From Hormiphora californensis (lineage: Eukaryota; Ctenophora; Tentaculata; Cydippida; Pleurobrachiidae): 64,000 nucleotides of DNA. Position 1 is the first letter of the stretch. Each line of letters starts with the position of its first letter. Of the stretch, positions 22,451 to 34,216 are shown one piece after another. The stretch spans positions 3,592,471 to 3,656,470 of the forward strand of contig CM035353.1 in the NCBI GenBank assembly GCA_020137815.1. Reading direction: 5' to 3'. The position numbers were made by a program, and so were the translations under genes. The notes under the pieces were generated by a model. That model saw only the letters and a program-made list of their open reading frames with translations. It searched no databases and had not been told where the DNA came from.

Positions 22451-23660
22451 ACTGGTGCCCTGTTTCGAATATGTCTCTGTCAATATGGCTACCTAGTTAA
22501 CTATTGCATAATAATATGTCTTCTCAGATAAAATGTGTATCGACTGCAGTTTCGATAAAAACTCAGATTTCCGGTATAAAAATATTGATCAATATTGTAT
22601 TTGAAACATAACCACTGAACAGTCTAGCCATCAAGTATGATTCGATGTATACAATATTTATAAATATTCGAATATTATATCAAATTCTGGTCAATTAGAT
22701 ACTCGGGGCAAATTCGAACAACCGGTGGGCAATTGAACATGGGAAGTTAACAGGAGTGCGGTGCAATTGTTCCCATCCCGGGCAAATAGGGAGTCTTTGC
22801 CAGTTGTATCACGTGCGTGAACCGGTCATTCGAGCGAACGCCAGGGGGAGATTGCGTGTAGATTACCTTGTTTGAATTGCCCCCAAACCTCTAACAACAC
22901 CAGGGGGGAACCCTTTTTCTGGTGTTGTGAGACGTTCACGTGATTCCCACGTCAATAAACACTCCTATTGGTGATGCTCGAATTGCCCCGGTAAAACCAT
23001 TTTTTTTTTTTCCCACCAAAATTTTAAATTAGTTATTTGTTTTTTAAACTGGGTTCCCTAATTGAAATTTATCTATTTGAAAGATAAAAAAGAACTTTAT
23101 CCCATAAAAAATTTTTTTTTATTGTATCTTCTTTTAAAAGGGGGTGAGAACCGATTTAAATAAAAAATTAAAAACCCCTTTTGCCCCGGGGTTTACCCTA
23201 ATAAATTCTTTTTTTTCCCCGTTCGATTATTTTCATGACCAAATAGTTTATATATCTAGTTGATAAAACTAAATGTTGATAAAAATATTGATTCATTTGT
23301 CCCTTTTCTTGCTCCTATTTTTTGTTTGCCCCCCCCCTTTTCCCCTTTTTTTGTTTGTTTCCCCCCCCCCCGTTCCGCCCGGGGTTTAATTGAAACAATA
23401 TTGATAAAAAATGATAATAAATAATAAAATTTAAAGGACAAAGGGAACTCGGTGGCGGTGATTAAGAAATTACTGAAAAAAGATCATCCCGATCAGTATG
23501 CTTAAGCCTTCGTCCAAATTTTAAAAGGAGGGAAAAAAATCTTAATTAAAAAAAAAATAAAACAAAAAATTCCCCCCAAAAAGTTTGGGGGGGGGGGGTT
23601 GGGGTGAAAAAATTTTTTTCCCCTTTATTTTTTCCCCATTTTTCCAAAAAGTTTTTTGGA
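22450..23660. other. non-coding, second half low quality
   Basis: 22701-22993 is bounded by inverted ends GGGGCAAATTCGAACAA / CTCGAATTGCCCCGG, a possible foldback repeat. About 23000-23660 is noisy and looks like a corrupted copy of 24126-24440 (shared ...GGTGATTAAGAA.TTACTGAA and GATCAGTATGCTTA). Confidence 0.45.
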
Positions 23661-23924
23661 AGAAACATCGAGATGAGAGAGATGAGAGAGAGAGAGAGAT
23701 AGAGAGAGAAGAGAGAGGAGAGAGAGAGAGAGAGCGAAGAGAGAGAAGAGCAGCTAGAAGAGAGAGATGCTAAGCAGAGGATAGATATACAGTAGAGTTA
23801 GATGATAGATAGATCTAGTATAGAGATAGATCGTCCAGCTGCTCTCAGTTCTCAGTATTGTTTTGAGTTGGGATGGGGGGGGAACGAGAGGAGATACTAT
23901 ATGAAAGATAGATGGAGAGACTGC

Positions 23925-24110
23925 ATAGGGTCAAGATACTATCTTAGTATCTTGAAAAGATAATGCTCAATACGAGTCGCATTGTTAAAAACTGCCCCTA
24001 TTTTTCGTCTCGTACCAGCAGATTATCTACTAGATATATCTACTAGATACATTATAATTCAGATCAAATTGCACACTATATATAAGTTCATATAATAAGT
24101 TCATGTGTTG
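23925..24110 (+). repeat. duplicated segment, copy 2
   Basis: Second copy of 22210-22450 (see that entry), shifted by about 1.65 kb. Confidence 0.75.
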
Positions 24111-24136
24111 CCCTGTTCGATATATGTCTCATGATC

Positions 24137-24330
24137 AAATAGTTGATAATAAATATTGATAATAAATATGTATTGATAATAAATATTGATAATGAATATT
24201 GATAACAAATATTGATAACAAATATTGATAATGATTGTTATGTTCTAACCCTCCCACAGTCTAGCCAGGCAAGATAATGAATATTGATAACAAATATTGA
24301 TAATAAATATTGATAATAAATAATAAATAT
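24137..24330. repeat. tandem AAATATTGATAA repeat
   Basis: About fourteen imperfect units of ~12 bp, interrupted at 24235-24272 by a MITE. Confidence 0.8.
24235..24272 (-). mobile_element. TTGCCTGG MITE, 38-bp deletion derivative
   Basis: Reads TTGTTATGTTCTAACCCTCC...CTAGCCAGGCAA and is flanked by exact 8-bp GATAATGA copies (24227-24234, 24273-24280). The middle of the element is missing but both ends are intact. Confidence 0.8.
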
Positions 24331-24913
24331 TAATGGACAAGGAGAGACTCGGTGGACGGTGATTAAGAATTACTGAAATGATCATCACGATCAGTATGCT
24401 TATAGCCTTCGTCCAGATTTAAATGGAGGAAGAAAATCTTAATTAAAAGAATAAAAGATGCAAATGAGTGGCGTGATGAAGATGTCCTATCCACATTCCA
24501 CATGTGCAAATAAAGGGGGGTTGCCAAGGTGGTGCTAGTACGTGCTGACACATGAACTTTTTGCCGCGCGTTATGCAACGTGTGTGTCTCACTGTATTTC
24601 GCGATACCGTATTTTGACTGCAAGCAGCACTGATAGCCCCTACGCAACGGGTGATTGAAGGCTGCACGTGTGGGTTGGTGCAGCGGGTGAGAGGGGTGCT
24701 CCTGGGTGAGGGATGGCGTGTGGATTCGGGTCAACGGGTGCTCTACTTCAACGGGCTTTCTAGTCTATATTTCAATTCAGGGGGAACGTGCAAGTCCCAG
24801 GACTTGCATGTTCCCCTGCAATTAGGTAGTCATGCTACGGCAGTCTGTCTGTTAGTGTTCGCCGTTCGCGAACGCGTTCGGCCCTCGCGTAAGCTCGGCC
24901 CGGTGTGACTCAC

Positions 24914-24988
24914 ACATGTTCCTCGTCGCGTCTGTCAGCTCTCACACTGCACTGTGAGAGCTGACAGAGTACGCGACGAGGAACATGT
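24914..24988. repeat. long hairpin ACATGTTCCTCGTCGCG
   Basis: Inverted arms of about 32 bp (ACATGTTCCTCGTCGCG...GTCAGCTCTCACA and its complement) around a ~10-bp loop. Confidence 0.8.
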
Positions 24989-25035
24989 CAAACCAAATGA
25001 GTAAGCGGTATACTACCGCGGTAAATACTTACTTG

Positions 25036-25400
25036 GTTCAGCCATTTCAATTGCAAAATCTTGGGCTCATTGTAGGGTGTACACTGTACGGCGTACGTAT
25101 ACAAATATTCAAGGTTCTCAAATCACTTTCTCCTTTTGCACACGACAACATGTATTTTATTTTGTCAGCCCCAAAGTTTCAAGGCGATCGCCCCACCCGA
25201 TGACGTCATTGCTATGACGAAATTTGCAACTCTACGTAAGGCGCCGTTACGCAGCTGGTTCGTTGCATTGTCCTGCCGCGCCGCGCGCGCTAGGTTTGAA
25301 GCATTAAAAACGCGTTCATCCAAGAAAAAAATCAAAAGTTTTCGTTTTTTGTCCGAAAAAACCTTGATTTTCCTGCGGCAGCCCCTGATTTGTTAATTGT
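25036..25400 (+). repeat. dispersed ~330-bp repeat with TGACGTCA site
   Basis: Similar along its length to 49550-49905: CCTTTTGCACACGACAACAT, CGATCGCCCCACCCGATGAC, CGCGCGCGCTAGGTTTGA, GGCAGCCCCTGATTTGTT. It contains a CRE-like TGACGTCA. Type unknown. Confidence 0.75.
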
Positions 25401-25430
25401 TCTAAAGAATTTCGCTACAAAAACCTAATA

Positions 25431-25580
25431 AAGTCGGATTTTTTGAAACTGTCACCCCAAAATGACCGCGCATGTGAAATTTATCAATTTTGATGCGCAC
25501 ACCACACGTTAACATGTGATGTGACGCGCAAAAACATTCCGCGCACAAAAAGGGGGTGACAGTTTCAAAAAATCCGACTT
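25431..25580. mobile_element. TA-flanked MITE (Tc1/mariner-like)
   Basis: Inverted ends AAGTCGGATTTTTTGAAACT / AGTTTCAAAAAATCCGACTT with TA on both sides. The same family occurs at 38974. It ends 45 bp before the DHX33 start. Confidence 0.8.
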
Positions 25581-25624
25581 TAATTTTGTCTTGTTTATCT
25601 CCATAGAGCAGATAATGATTTAAC

Positions 25625-27664
25625 ATGTCGATGGTAACGGCGGGTCAAACAAAAAAGCGTTCCTTCCTCAAATCTGTCTCGACTGGCCCGAATCATCCGA
25701 AAAAACACCGACGGAGCAGCACCCAAAGCTCGTCTACTCTACCCATCGCATCAGCCCGTGATGCAATTGTGAAAGAGTTGAAGGAGCATAATGTATTAGT
25801 TATTGTTGGAGAGACAGCCAGTGGGAAAACGACTCAGATTCCCCAGTTTATATACAATGCAGCAGGGCTCTTGGCTGAGGGTAAAGGTATCGCCATAACA
25901 CAGCCTCGCAGAGTGGCAACCATCTCCCTTGCATGCCGTGTTGCCTCCGAGATGGGCGGTAAGGTAGGTAAAACTGTCGGATATACGGTTCGATTTGAGG
26001 ATAAAACTTCAAAGGAAACGCGGATCAAGTTCCTAACAGATGGCATGTTGCTACGTGAGGCAATGTCAAAACGAAACCTGAAGAAGTATGGCTTGATTAT
26101 CGTGGATGAGGCACATGAGCGCACGGTACATACGGACATCCTATTTGGCATTTTAAAAAGAATCCAGTCAGTTAGATGTAAAACTCCCCTTAAACTAATC
26201 ATCATGTCCGCCACCTTGGATGCTGACCACTTTTCCCGGTTTTTCAACTCTGCCAAGGTACTGTACGTTCAAGGCCGGCAGTTTCCCATTACTACGGTCT
26301 ACTGTAGAACCAGTCAGAAGGACTATGCCCACGCTAGTCTAGTCACTGCTCTCCAGGTGCACCAGACGAAGCCAATCGGCGGGGACATTTTAGTCTTCCT
26401 CACGGGACAAGAGGAGATCGAGCAGGGTAAAAAGTTGTTGGAGGAGTGCAACAAAGGGCTCCCAGCGATGCTCCCAAAAATATCTGTTTTCTGCTTGTTT
26501 GGTGCTCTACCTACCTCCCAACAGGTGGGGGTATTCAGCCGACCACCGGCGGGTCACCGGAAAATCATCCTGTCCACCAACATCGCAGAGACCTCCCTGA
26601 CTATCAGGGGGGTGAAGTATGTTATCGACTGCGGGAGGGTCAAACAGAAAACTTATAACCCTAAAATTGGGCTGGAATCATTGCAGGTTTGCCCAATTTC
26701 CAAGGCTCAGAGCAGGCAACGACAAGGTAGAAGCGGCCGGGAGGGACCTGGTGAGTGCTATCGCATCCTCACCGAGGCGGAGTGGACGAGTTTGAGGGAG
26801 GTTGAAATACCCGAGATTCAGCGGTGTAAACTCTCCACTGTCCTACTAAACCTGTTGTCCCTGGGCATCGGGGACGTGTTTGACTTTGAATGGATCGATA
26901 AACCCACACCGCAGTCAATACAGGATGCCGTGGATGAGCTGAAGGAACTGGGAGCTGTAACGGGTGTCCGAGAACTTCAACTCACAGATCTTGGCAGGAA
27001 GATGGCTGCCTTTCCGTTGTCCCCTACCTTCTCTCGCGTCATTGTAAAGTCCCGTGATCTGTCCTGTTCTGGTGATATCATAACTCTCGTCTCTCTTCTC
27101 TCCGTGGATTCCCCCTTCTATACGCCCCTCAGTGAGGCTGATATAGCTACAGCAGTGAGACGGCGGTTTACTGACCCGACCAGTGACCACGTTACACTAA
27201 TTCAGGTTTACCGGGCAGCCGCTGAAAATAACTTTGATCCTGACTGGTGTGCCCGGCATTATCTTAACGTGAGGTCCCTGCGGACGGCTCAGAATGTCCG
27301 AAAACAACTCAAGTTGATCTGCAAAAAGCAGGGTATCCAGCTAACGAGCAGCAAGAAATGGAAGGAGAATGTGGTGAGGTCATTGTTGTATGGTTTTGCG
27401 GGTAATGTAGCTCACCGACAACCTGATGGGAGTTATGTTAGTGTGGGGAACAGACAACAGGGTAAGATACACCCGTCATCAGTGTTGAGTAGCAGCAACC
27501 AATCCAGTGACGTAACACAGCGTGACGTCATAGTTTTTAATGAGATGGTCGTTACCACGGCAACATACCTCCGGACATGCAGCGTGATGGAGAAATCGTG
27601 GTTACAGGAGCAACAGGGGGAAGGGTCACACGTGGAGGGCGCTGGAGGGATTGTTGAGGGGTAG
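25625..27664 (+). CDS. DHX33: DEAH-box RNA helicase, DHX33-like
   Basis: A single uninterrupted 679-residue frame (human DHX33 is about 707). ATP-dependent RNA helicase; known roles of the family are in nucleolar rRNA transcription, translation initiation and RNA sensing. Helicase motifs: I GETASGKT (62-69), Ia TQPRRVA (92-98), II DEAH (161-164), III SAT (195-197), IV FLTGQEEIE (258-266), V STNIAETS (317-324), VI QRQGRSGR (365-372). HA2/OB-type C-terminal blocks follow (VPEIQRC-like EIPEIQRC, GRKMAAFPLSPTFSR, IITLVSLLSVDS, HPSSVL). All catalytic residues are intact. The absence of introns contrasts with the intron-rich neighbours. An AATAAA signal lies at 27783-27788. Confidence 0.92.
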   Translation: MSMVTAGQTKKRSFLKSVSTGPNHPKKHRRSSTQSSSTLPIASARDAIVKELKEHNVLVIVGETASGKTTQIPQFIYNAAGLLAEGKGIAITQPRRVATISLACRVASEMGGKVGKTVGYTVRFEDKTSKETRIKFLTDGMLLREAMSKRNLKKYGLIIVDEAHERTVHTDILFGILKRIQSVRCKTPLKLIIMSATLDADHFSRFFNSAKVLYVQGRQFPITTVYCRTSQKDYAHASLVTALQVHQTKPIGGDILVFLTGQEEIEQGKKLLEECNKGLPAMLPKISVFCLFGALPTSQQVGVFSRPPAGHRKIILSTNIAETSLTIRGVKYVIDCGRVKQKTYNPKIGLESLQVCPISKAQSRQRQGRSGREGPGECYRILTEAEWTSLREVEIPEIQRCKLSTVLLNLLSLGIGDVFDFEWIDKPTPQSIQDAVDELKELGAVTGVRELQLTDLGRKMAAFPLSPTFSRVIVKSRDLSCSGDIITLVSLLSVDSPFYTPLSEADIATAVRRRFTDPTSDHVTLIQVYRAAAENNFDPDWCARHYLNVRSLRTAQNVRKQLKLICKKQGIQLTSSKKWKENVVRSLLYGFAGNVAHRQPDGSYVSVGNRQQGKIHPSSVLSSSNQSSDVTQRDVIVFNEMVVTTATYLRTCSVMEKSWLQEQQGEGSHVEGAGGIVEG

Positions 27665-27782
27665 GGATCATCATTTAGAGATCATTTTGGAGATCATTTT
27701 GGAGATCTTCTACAATTAGGTACTGGACTTGTTCCAGTGAGCAGACAGTCTAAACAGTGATACAGGAGCTAGAAAACTATTC

Positions 27783-27788
27783 AATAAA
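27783..27788 (+). terminator. polyadenylation signal of DHX33
   Basis: AATAAA about 120 bases after the DHX33 stop codon; a standard animal cleavage/polyadenylation hexamer. Confidence 0.5.
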
Positions 27789-27970
27789 CTGGCAGTCTTG
27801 ATAGGGTTATACTGATATAATAATATCCTGAATTTTATGCTGTCCATTTCCATCAGGGACTGCATAGCTATTAGCTGCGCCACTGAACAATATTTAGAGG
27901 GATATAATACGTGTTTAGTGTATTTTATAGCGGGACTTTTACACCATGGTGTCTTTTCAAAAGGGCACGT

Positions 27971-28064
27971 CAGGAACCGACCGAATCAGGAAATACTGGT
28001 CCCTGATTGGCTGATAACCAGTCACGTGACCTATATAACGAGTTCTGATTGGTTGTTTACTTGT
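27971..28064 (-). mobile_element. CAGGAACC MITE, one end truncated
   Basis: Starts CAGGAACCGACCGAATCAGG and ends ATTGGTTGTTTACTTGT without the second terminal repeat. It lies about 260 bp upstream of the SLC33A1 start exon. Confidence 0.85.
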
Positions 28065-28323
28065 GACTTTTCAAAATGGGAATGACGTGATATACCCACT
28101 GGAATCTCAGTTTTATTATCTGTTTTGATCTTGATACGTAGCAACATATTTTATAGACCATCATTCTGAACACACCGATCCGAAAAAACCTTCTAACTTA
28201 TTACTAAATTATTAAGATTTCGAGTTTCAATTGCTTCAACTCCCCTCTTCCCAGACACCCCCCCCCTCCCTCTTATTAATTAACAAATCATATATATCTG
28301 CATATATATTTTTAGGCGGGGTC

Positions 28324-31300
28324 ATGGTGTCGCTGATTGAAGACAATGATATCAGTGGACCGATTGACTTGAAGAAAACCGAAACAGTCCATGACTTACG
28401 AAATAGAAAGATAGTTGCAGAACAAAAGGTATAGCCTCAAAATGATCTTGTACATTAGTGGCCTTTATTGCTGCTAAAAAGAAGGCAAGAACAAGTAAAG
28501 CTCTAAGTGACGGTGCCAGTATTTTAGTAATCCATTGTTGATCGGTGCATTAGTTAGGAAGTTGTCTCCTCAAAAGTATTAAGTAAGTTTACTTTTTTAC
28601 TGGCACTAGTGTCGGGTGACTCAACATTCACATGTCGCATTTTTCACCACATGTAAATATGTAGATAATCGAGTAGTCTTACTGTGTGACTTGTAGTTAC
28701 ATCTTACAGAGTGTTAATCATAATGAAAAACTAAATAAATTGCTGTTTTACGTTTGTTTATGATTGCTGCGTCTAGAAGATTACCTGCTGTTTTACGTCT
28801 TGTTAATTATAATTTACCGTAGTTTATCCGTTTAGATGGAGGCTAAAGAACGGATTGCAGTGGAGAGTGAAGATTCAGACAAGTCGGGAAAATCTAAGGA
28901 TTTCTTCGCTCTTGGAGCAGATCTCTATGGAGTAATAGTCCTTATGATTCTTTACATTCTTCAAGGTGAATTATTTGAATCCATAATTACTGTGATAGTA
29001 TAACATGTACCCAACATGTAGTAATGCCTACATTATCGGTGCCCCCCAACTTTGTATACAATATCCGACCGAATCAGGAAATACTGGTCGCTGGTTGGCT
29101 GATAACCAGTCACGTGACCTAAATAACGAGTTCTGATTGGTCGGTTCCTGCTTACCACCAATAACCACCTGCAGGTGTTCCCCTTGGACTAGCCAGCTCA
29201 GTTCCCATCCTGATTCAGAAAAACGTCAAGGGTTATTCAGAGCAAGCCGCTTTCAGTATAGTGACCTACCCGTTCAGGTAAAATATGTTACTCAGTAGTC
29301 ACGTACCCGTTCAGGTTCATGTTACTCAGTAGTCACGTACCCGTTCAGGTTCATGTTGCTCAGTGTCACGTACCCGTTCAGGTACATGTTACTCAGTAGT
29401 CACGTACCCGTTCAGGTTCATGTTACTCAGTAGTCACGTACCCGTTCAGGTACTTGGTACTCAGTAGTCACGTACTAATAATTTCAGTTGTAAGCTGCTC
29501 TGGGCACCTCTCGTGGACTGTTTCTACTCGGAGAGATTTGGCCGTAGGAAGAGTTGGTTGGTGCCGCTACAATATGCCATTGGAGCAGTGATGTTGTACA
29601 TACCATCTGTAATTGAGGATGCACTTGGGACTGAGGGAGGTATGATATAGTGGACACACTATGTGGGACACACTATTATAACCACTAACCCCCTCCCCCA
29701 ACTGTTATAACCACTAACCTCCCCTCCCCCTCACTATAACAACCACTAACCCCCTCCCCTCACTATTATAACCACTAGCCCCCTCCCCCCAACTGTTATA
29801 ATCACTAACCCCCTCCCCCTTTAGAATTACCACTAACCCCCTCCCCCCAAGTTCTGTTAAATAACCACTAACCCCCCACTATCCAGGTGGTGCGAATGTG
29901 AAGGTACTGGCGCTCTGGTTCACCTTTTTGACATTCCTCGCTGCCACACAAGACATCGCAGTCGACGGGTAAGATGAGGGGGTGAAATGATATCAACAAC
30001 CGACCGAATCAAGTAAACAACCAATCAGAACTCGTTATTTAGGTCACGTGACTGGTTATCAGCCAATCAGGGACCAGTATTTCCTGATTCGGTCGGTTCC
30101 TGGTTGAAATGATATACATATCATTAGGGGGTAATGGGTATGTACAATCGCGAATATATATCAGCGTGTAACTCGGATAAATGTCCGGATTAACCCGGAT
30201 GTCTGAATGTTCACATATTCTCGCACAATCACACAATGCACCGATCGCAACGAATTGTCACTGACAACCAGGCCGGGGAAAGGAATCTCTATGGTCCCAT
30301 CCCTCAATCTCAACCATGGTGGAGACGGCCTCAAAGAAGAAGACATATTATTGTCTTAATATGATTCTTTTGGGTGGTTTAGCGACCATGACAACAGGTA
30401 TATATATCAGGGACGGAATCAGGAAATACTGGTCCCTGATTGGCTGATAATCAGTCACGTGACCTAAATAACGAGTTCTGATTGGTTGTTTACTTGTTTC
30501 GGTCGGTTCCTGGACGGAATGGTAGCTGGGCACCATACCACTACAAGCCCGATCAGTCAACCCTCTGTCCGATCAGTCAACCTCTGCGTCAGTCCATCCT
30601 GGAAACTTACTCCAGATTTGTAGTCCGGATTTATGTATGAGGGGGGGGGGGTGGTCTTTTTGGCCTTGTTCCGGGGGTCATGTTCTCGGTTGGGGTTGGT
30701 ATGTTTTTCGGATTCTACGTGGGGTAGGTTATACAGAAGATACATGGGGTAGTAGACAGTAGTAAGGGACCAGAGCCCCACGATTAGGAAATTTTACTGT
30801 ACCAGCTAATTCCTTCACCAATGTGTCCCCAAGGGTCCCTACTAACACCACAGAAAACCCTAAATTTCGGTCAGAGGTGCATCACCTTCATTTCCGGGTG
30901 GGCGTGGTACCTGTATTTTCAGCCTGAGGCCAAAAACCTAAGTACCCTTAAAATGGGAGTAGAGATAAAATCGAGGGCACTAAAGTGATCAGCGCCCTCG
31001 CATTAGTGGGGGTAGGTGCCGGAATTAAGTCTCTATCTCATCTGGTTAATTAGATAATTGGATAATTAGGTATGCGCATAACCGTTTTTTGGCTATATGG
31101 CTATAGCCACTTAGGAATGGTTTAGAGACTTTTCACTGGTGCCATTTTGTTCAGAAGAAAATTCTAGAGAGAAGTTGTGGAAAAATTTAGGGCCTATCTC
31201 TTACCGTTTTGCCGTTATTTACGGTAAAAGAATGCTAATTAACTCGATTTTTGGCTTTTTCGACTAATTTGGCATTCTTTTACCGTAAATAACGGCAAAA

Positions 31301-34146
31301 CGGTAAAAGATAGGCCCTAAATTTTTCCACAACTTCTCTCTAGAATTTTCTTCTGAACAAAATGGCACCAGTGAAAAGTCTCTAAACCATTCCTAAGTGG
31401 CTATAGCCATATAGCCAAAAAACGGTTATGCGCATACCTAATTATCCAATTATCTAATTAACCAGATGAGATAGAGACTTAATTCCGGCACCTACCCCCA
31501 CTAATGCGAGGGCGCTGATCACTTTAGTGCCCTCGATTTTATCTCTACTCCCATTTTAAGGGTACTTAGGTTTTTGGCCTCAGGCTGAAAATACAGGTAC
31601 CACGCCCACCCGGAAATGAAGGTGATGCACCTCTGACCGAAATTTAGGGTTTTCTGTGGTGTTAGTAGGGACCCTTGGGGACACATTGGTGAAGGAATTA
31701 GCTGGTACAGTAAAATTTCCTGTTCAGGGCATAAAATGGGGTTCTGGTCCCTTACTATAGGGTCCGTAACTTCTCGGGTCACTCTAGGCGAGGTAAAACC
31801 TCCTTCCAGGACACCGTGTATGGGGTTGTATCTTAGAGGTTTGTTTATCGAGATCTTTGAGTTTTTACTCACTCTTTTATGAGATTCTTGGTTTGACTGT
31901 AGTATAGTAAAAGCAAGGCTAGGATTTTCGTTTAAAGATTAATAAGAACTACAGTTCAAGAATTTAAAATTCTCTGGGAATTCTCTATAATTCTATATAT
32001 AAAATATGTTTTTTTTCTACAAAAAGCGTGCTATGTATCTTTTCCTATGAACTAACTACAAAGTCTTCTGTCTCTATCATGCAGTTTATACTTTCTTCCA
32101 GGAACCGACCGAAACGAGTAAACAACCAATCAGAACTGGTTATTTAGGTCACGTGACTGGTTATCAGCCAATCAGGGACCAGTATTTCCTGATTCGGTCG
32201 GTTCCTGCTTTCTTCTCTGCACAATTTAGAACATACACAACACACATACACAAATGGGAGTAGAGATAAAATCGAGGGCACTAAAGTGATCAGCGCCCTC
32301 GCATTAGTGGGGGTAGGTGCCGGAATTAAGTCTCTATCTCATCTGGTTAATTAGATAATTGGATAATTAGGTATGCGCATAACCGTTTTTTGGCTATATG
32401 GCTATAGCCACTTAGGAATGGTTTAGAGACTTTTCACTGGTGCCATTTTGTTCAGAAGAAAATTCTAGAGAGAAGTTGTGGAAAAATTTAGGGCCTATCT
32501 CTTACCGTTTTGCCGTTATTTACGGTAAAAGAATGCTAATTAACTCGATTTTTGGCTTTTTCGACTAATTTGGCATTCTTTTACCGTAAATAACGGCAAA
32601 ACGGTAAAAGATAGGCCCTAAATTTTTCCACAACTTCTCTCTAGAATTTTCTTCTGAACAAAATGGCACCAGTGAAAAGTCTCTAAACCATTCCTAAGTG
32701 GCTATAGCCATATAGCCAAAAAACGGTTATGCGCATACCTAATTATCCAATTATCTAATTAACCAGATGAGATAGAGACTTAATTCCGGCACCTACCCCC
32801 ACTAATGCGAGGGCGCTGATCACTTTAGTGCCCTCGATTTTATCTCTACTCCCATTTTAAGGGTACTTAGGTTTTTGGCCTCAGGCTGAAAATACAGGTA
32901 CCACGCCCACCCGGAAATGAAGGTGATGCACCTCTGACCGAAATTTAGGGTTTTCTGTGGTGTTAGTAGGGACCCTTGGGGACACATTGGTGAAGGAATT
33001 AGCTGGTACAGTAAAATTTCCTGTTCAGGGCATAAAATGGGGTTCTGGTCCCTTACTATAGGGTCCGTAACTTCTCGGGTCACTCTAGGCGAGGTAAAAC
33101 CTCCTTCCAGGACACCGTGTATGGGGTTGTATCTTAGAGGTTTGTTTATCGAGATCTTTGAGTTTTTACTCACTCTTTTATGAGATTCTTGGTTTGACTG
33201 TAGTATAGTAAAAGCAAGGCTAGGATTTTCGTTTAAAGATTAATAAGAACTACAGTTCAAGAATTTAAAATTCTCTGGGAATTCTCTATAATTCTATATA
33301 TAAAATATGTTTTTTTTCTACAAAAAGCGTGCTATGTATCTTTTCCTATGAACTAACTACAAAGTCTTCTGTCTCTATCATGCAGTTTATACTTTCTTCC
33401 AGGAACCGACCGAAACGAGTAAACAACCAATCAGAACTGGTTATTTAGGTCACGTGACTGGTTATCAGCCAATCAGGGACCAGTATTTCCTGATTCGGTC
33501 GGTTCCTGCTTTCTTCTCTGCACAATTTAGAACATACACAACACAATGGAAGAAATAATGACTGCCAGTGCTGGGAGAGCAGAGGTGCCACCATTGCAGA
33601 GGTCGACGGAGCATTCCGTACAGTCGGTCAAGAGTACGCTGCAATCACCACACGAGTAAGTAGTAATCCCACTTAAGGATCCTACACTGCAGCTACTAAT
33701 TAAGCTGGTACAGTCTTGCTTCATCGAATCAGTAACATCATCATTTGTGGCTCCACTATAACATTGGATAGACAGACACACTCCAAGGAGAATGGTGAGG
33801 AGCAGGCAGGTTCGGATCATTTTATCACTAGGAACTGTGGGAAATGTTAAATGTATTTGGTAGTAGATTATAACAAATAAATAGTGAATTTTCTAGCTTA
33901 CAAGTATTACTGCATACAGCAGAAACATCAAAGATATAGAAATGATCCTACAATGACACACACATATATAACATGGGTCTGCGGTATTGGAAACGTGGCA
34001 AATGTTAGGGGGAAGTATAAACAATTAAGAATAAAGGAGAGAAAAAGTAAGCATTTATATATTGCAATGAGAATTATACAGAAAGAGATAAAGTAAAATT
34101 TCTGCCGAAGAAATGTTTTACTATATTATGTAGAACTGGGACGTTC

Positions 34147-34216
<70 letters not shown>

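Larger units (their letters stand above)
30952..33543. repeat. exact 1301-bp tandem duplication
   Basis: The unit from about 30952 to 32252 recurs at about 32253-33543. It includes most of the palindrome, the downstream unique sequence and a MITE. I saw no differences between copies over long stretches, and the 117-codon open frames are identical. Confidence 0.9.

Noticed and set aside
31519-33173. Two identical 117-codon frames on the minus strand
   Set aside because: Identical only because the DNA is tandemly duplicated; both lie on an arm of a palindrome and show no recognisable motif.
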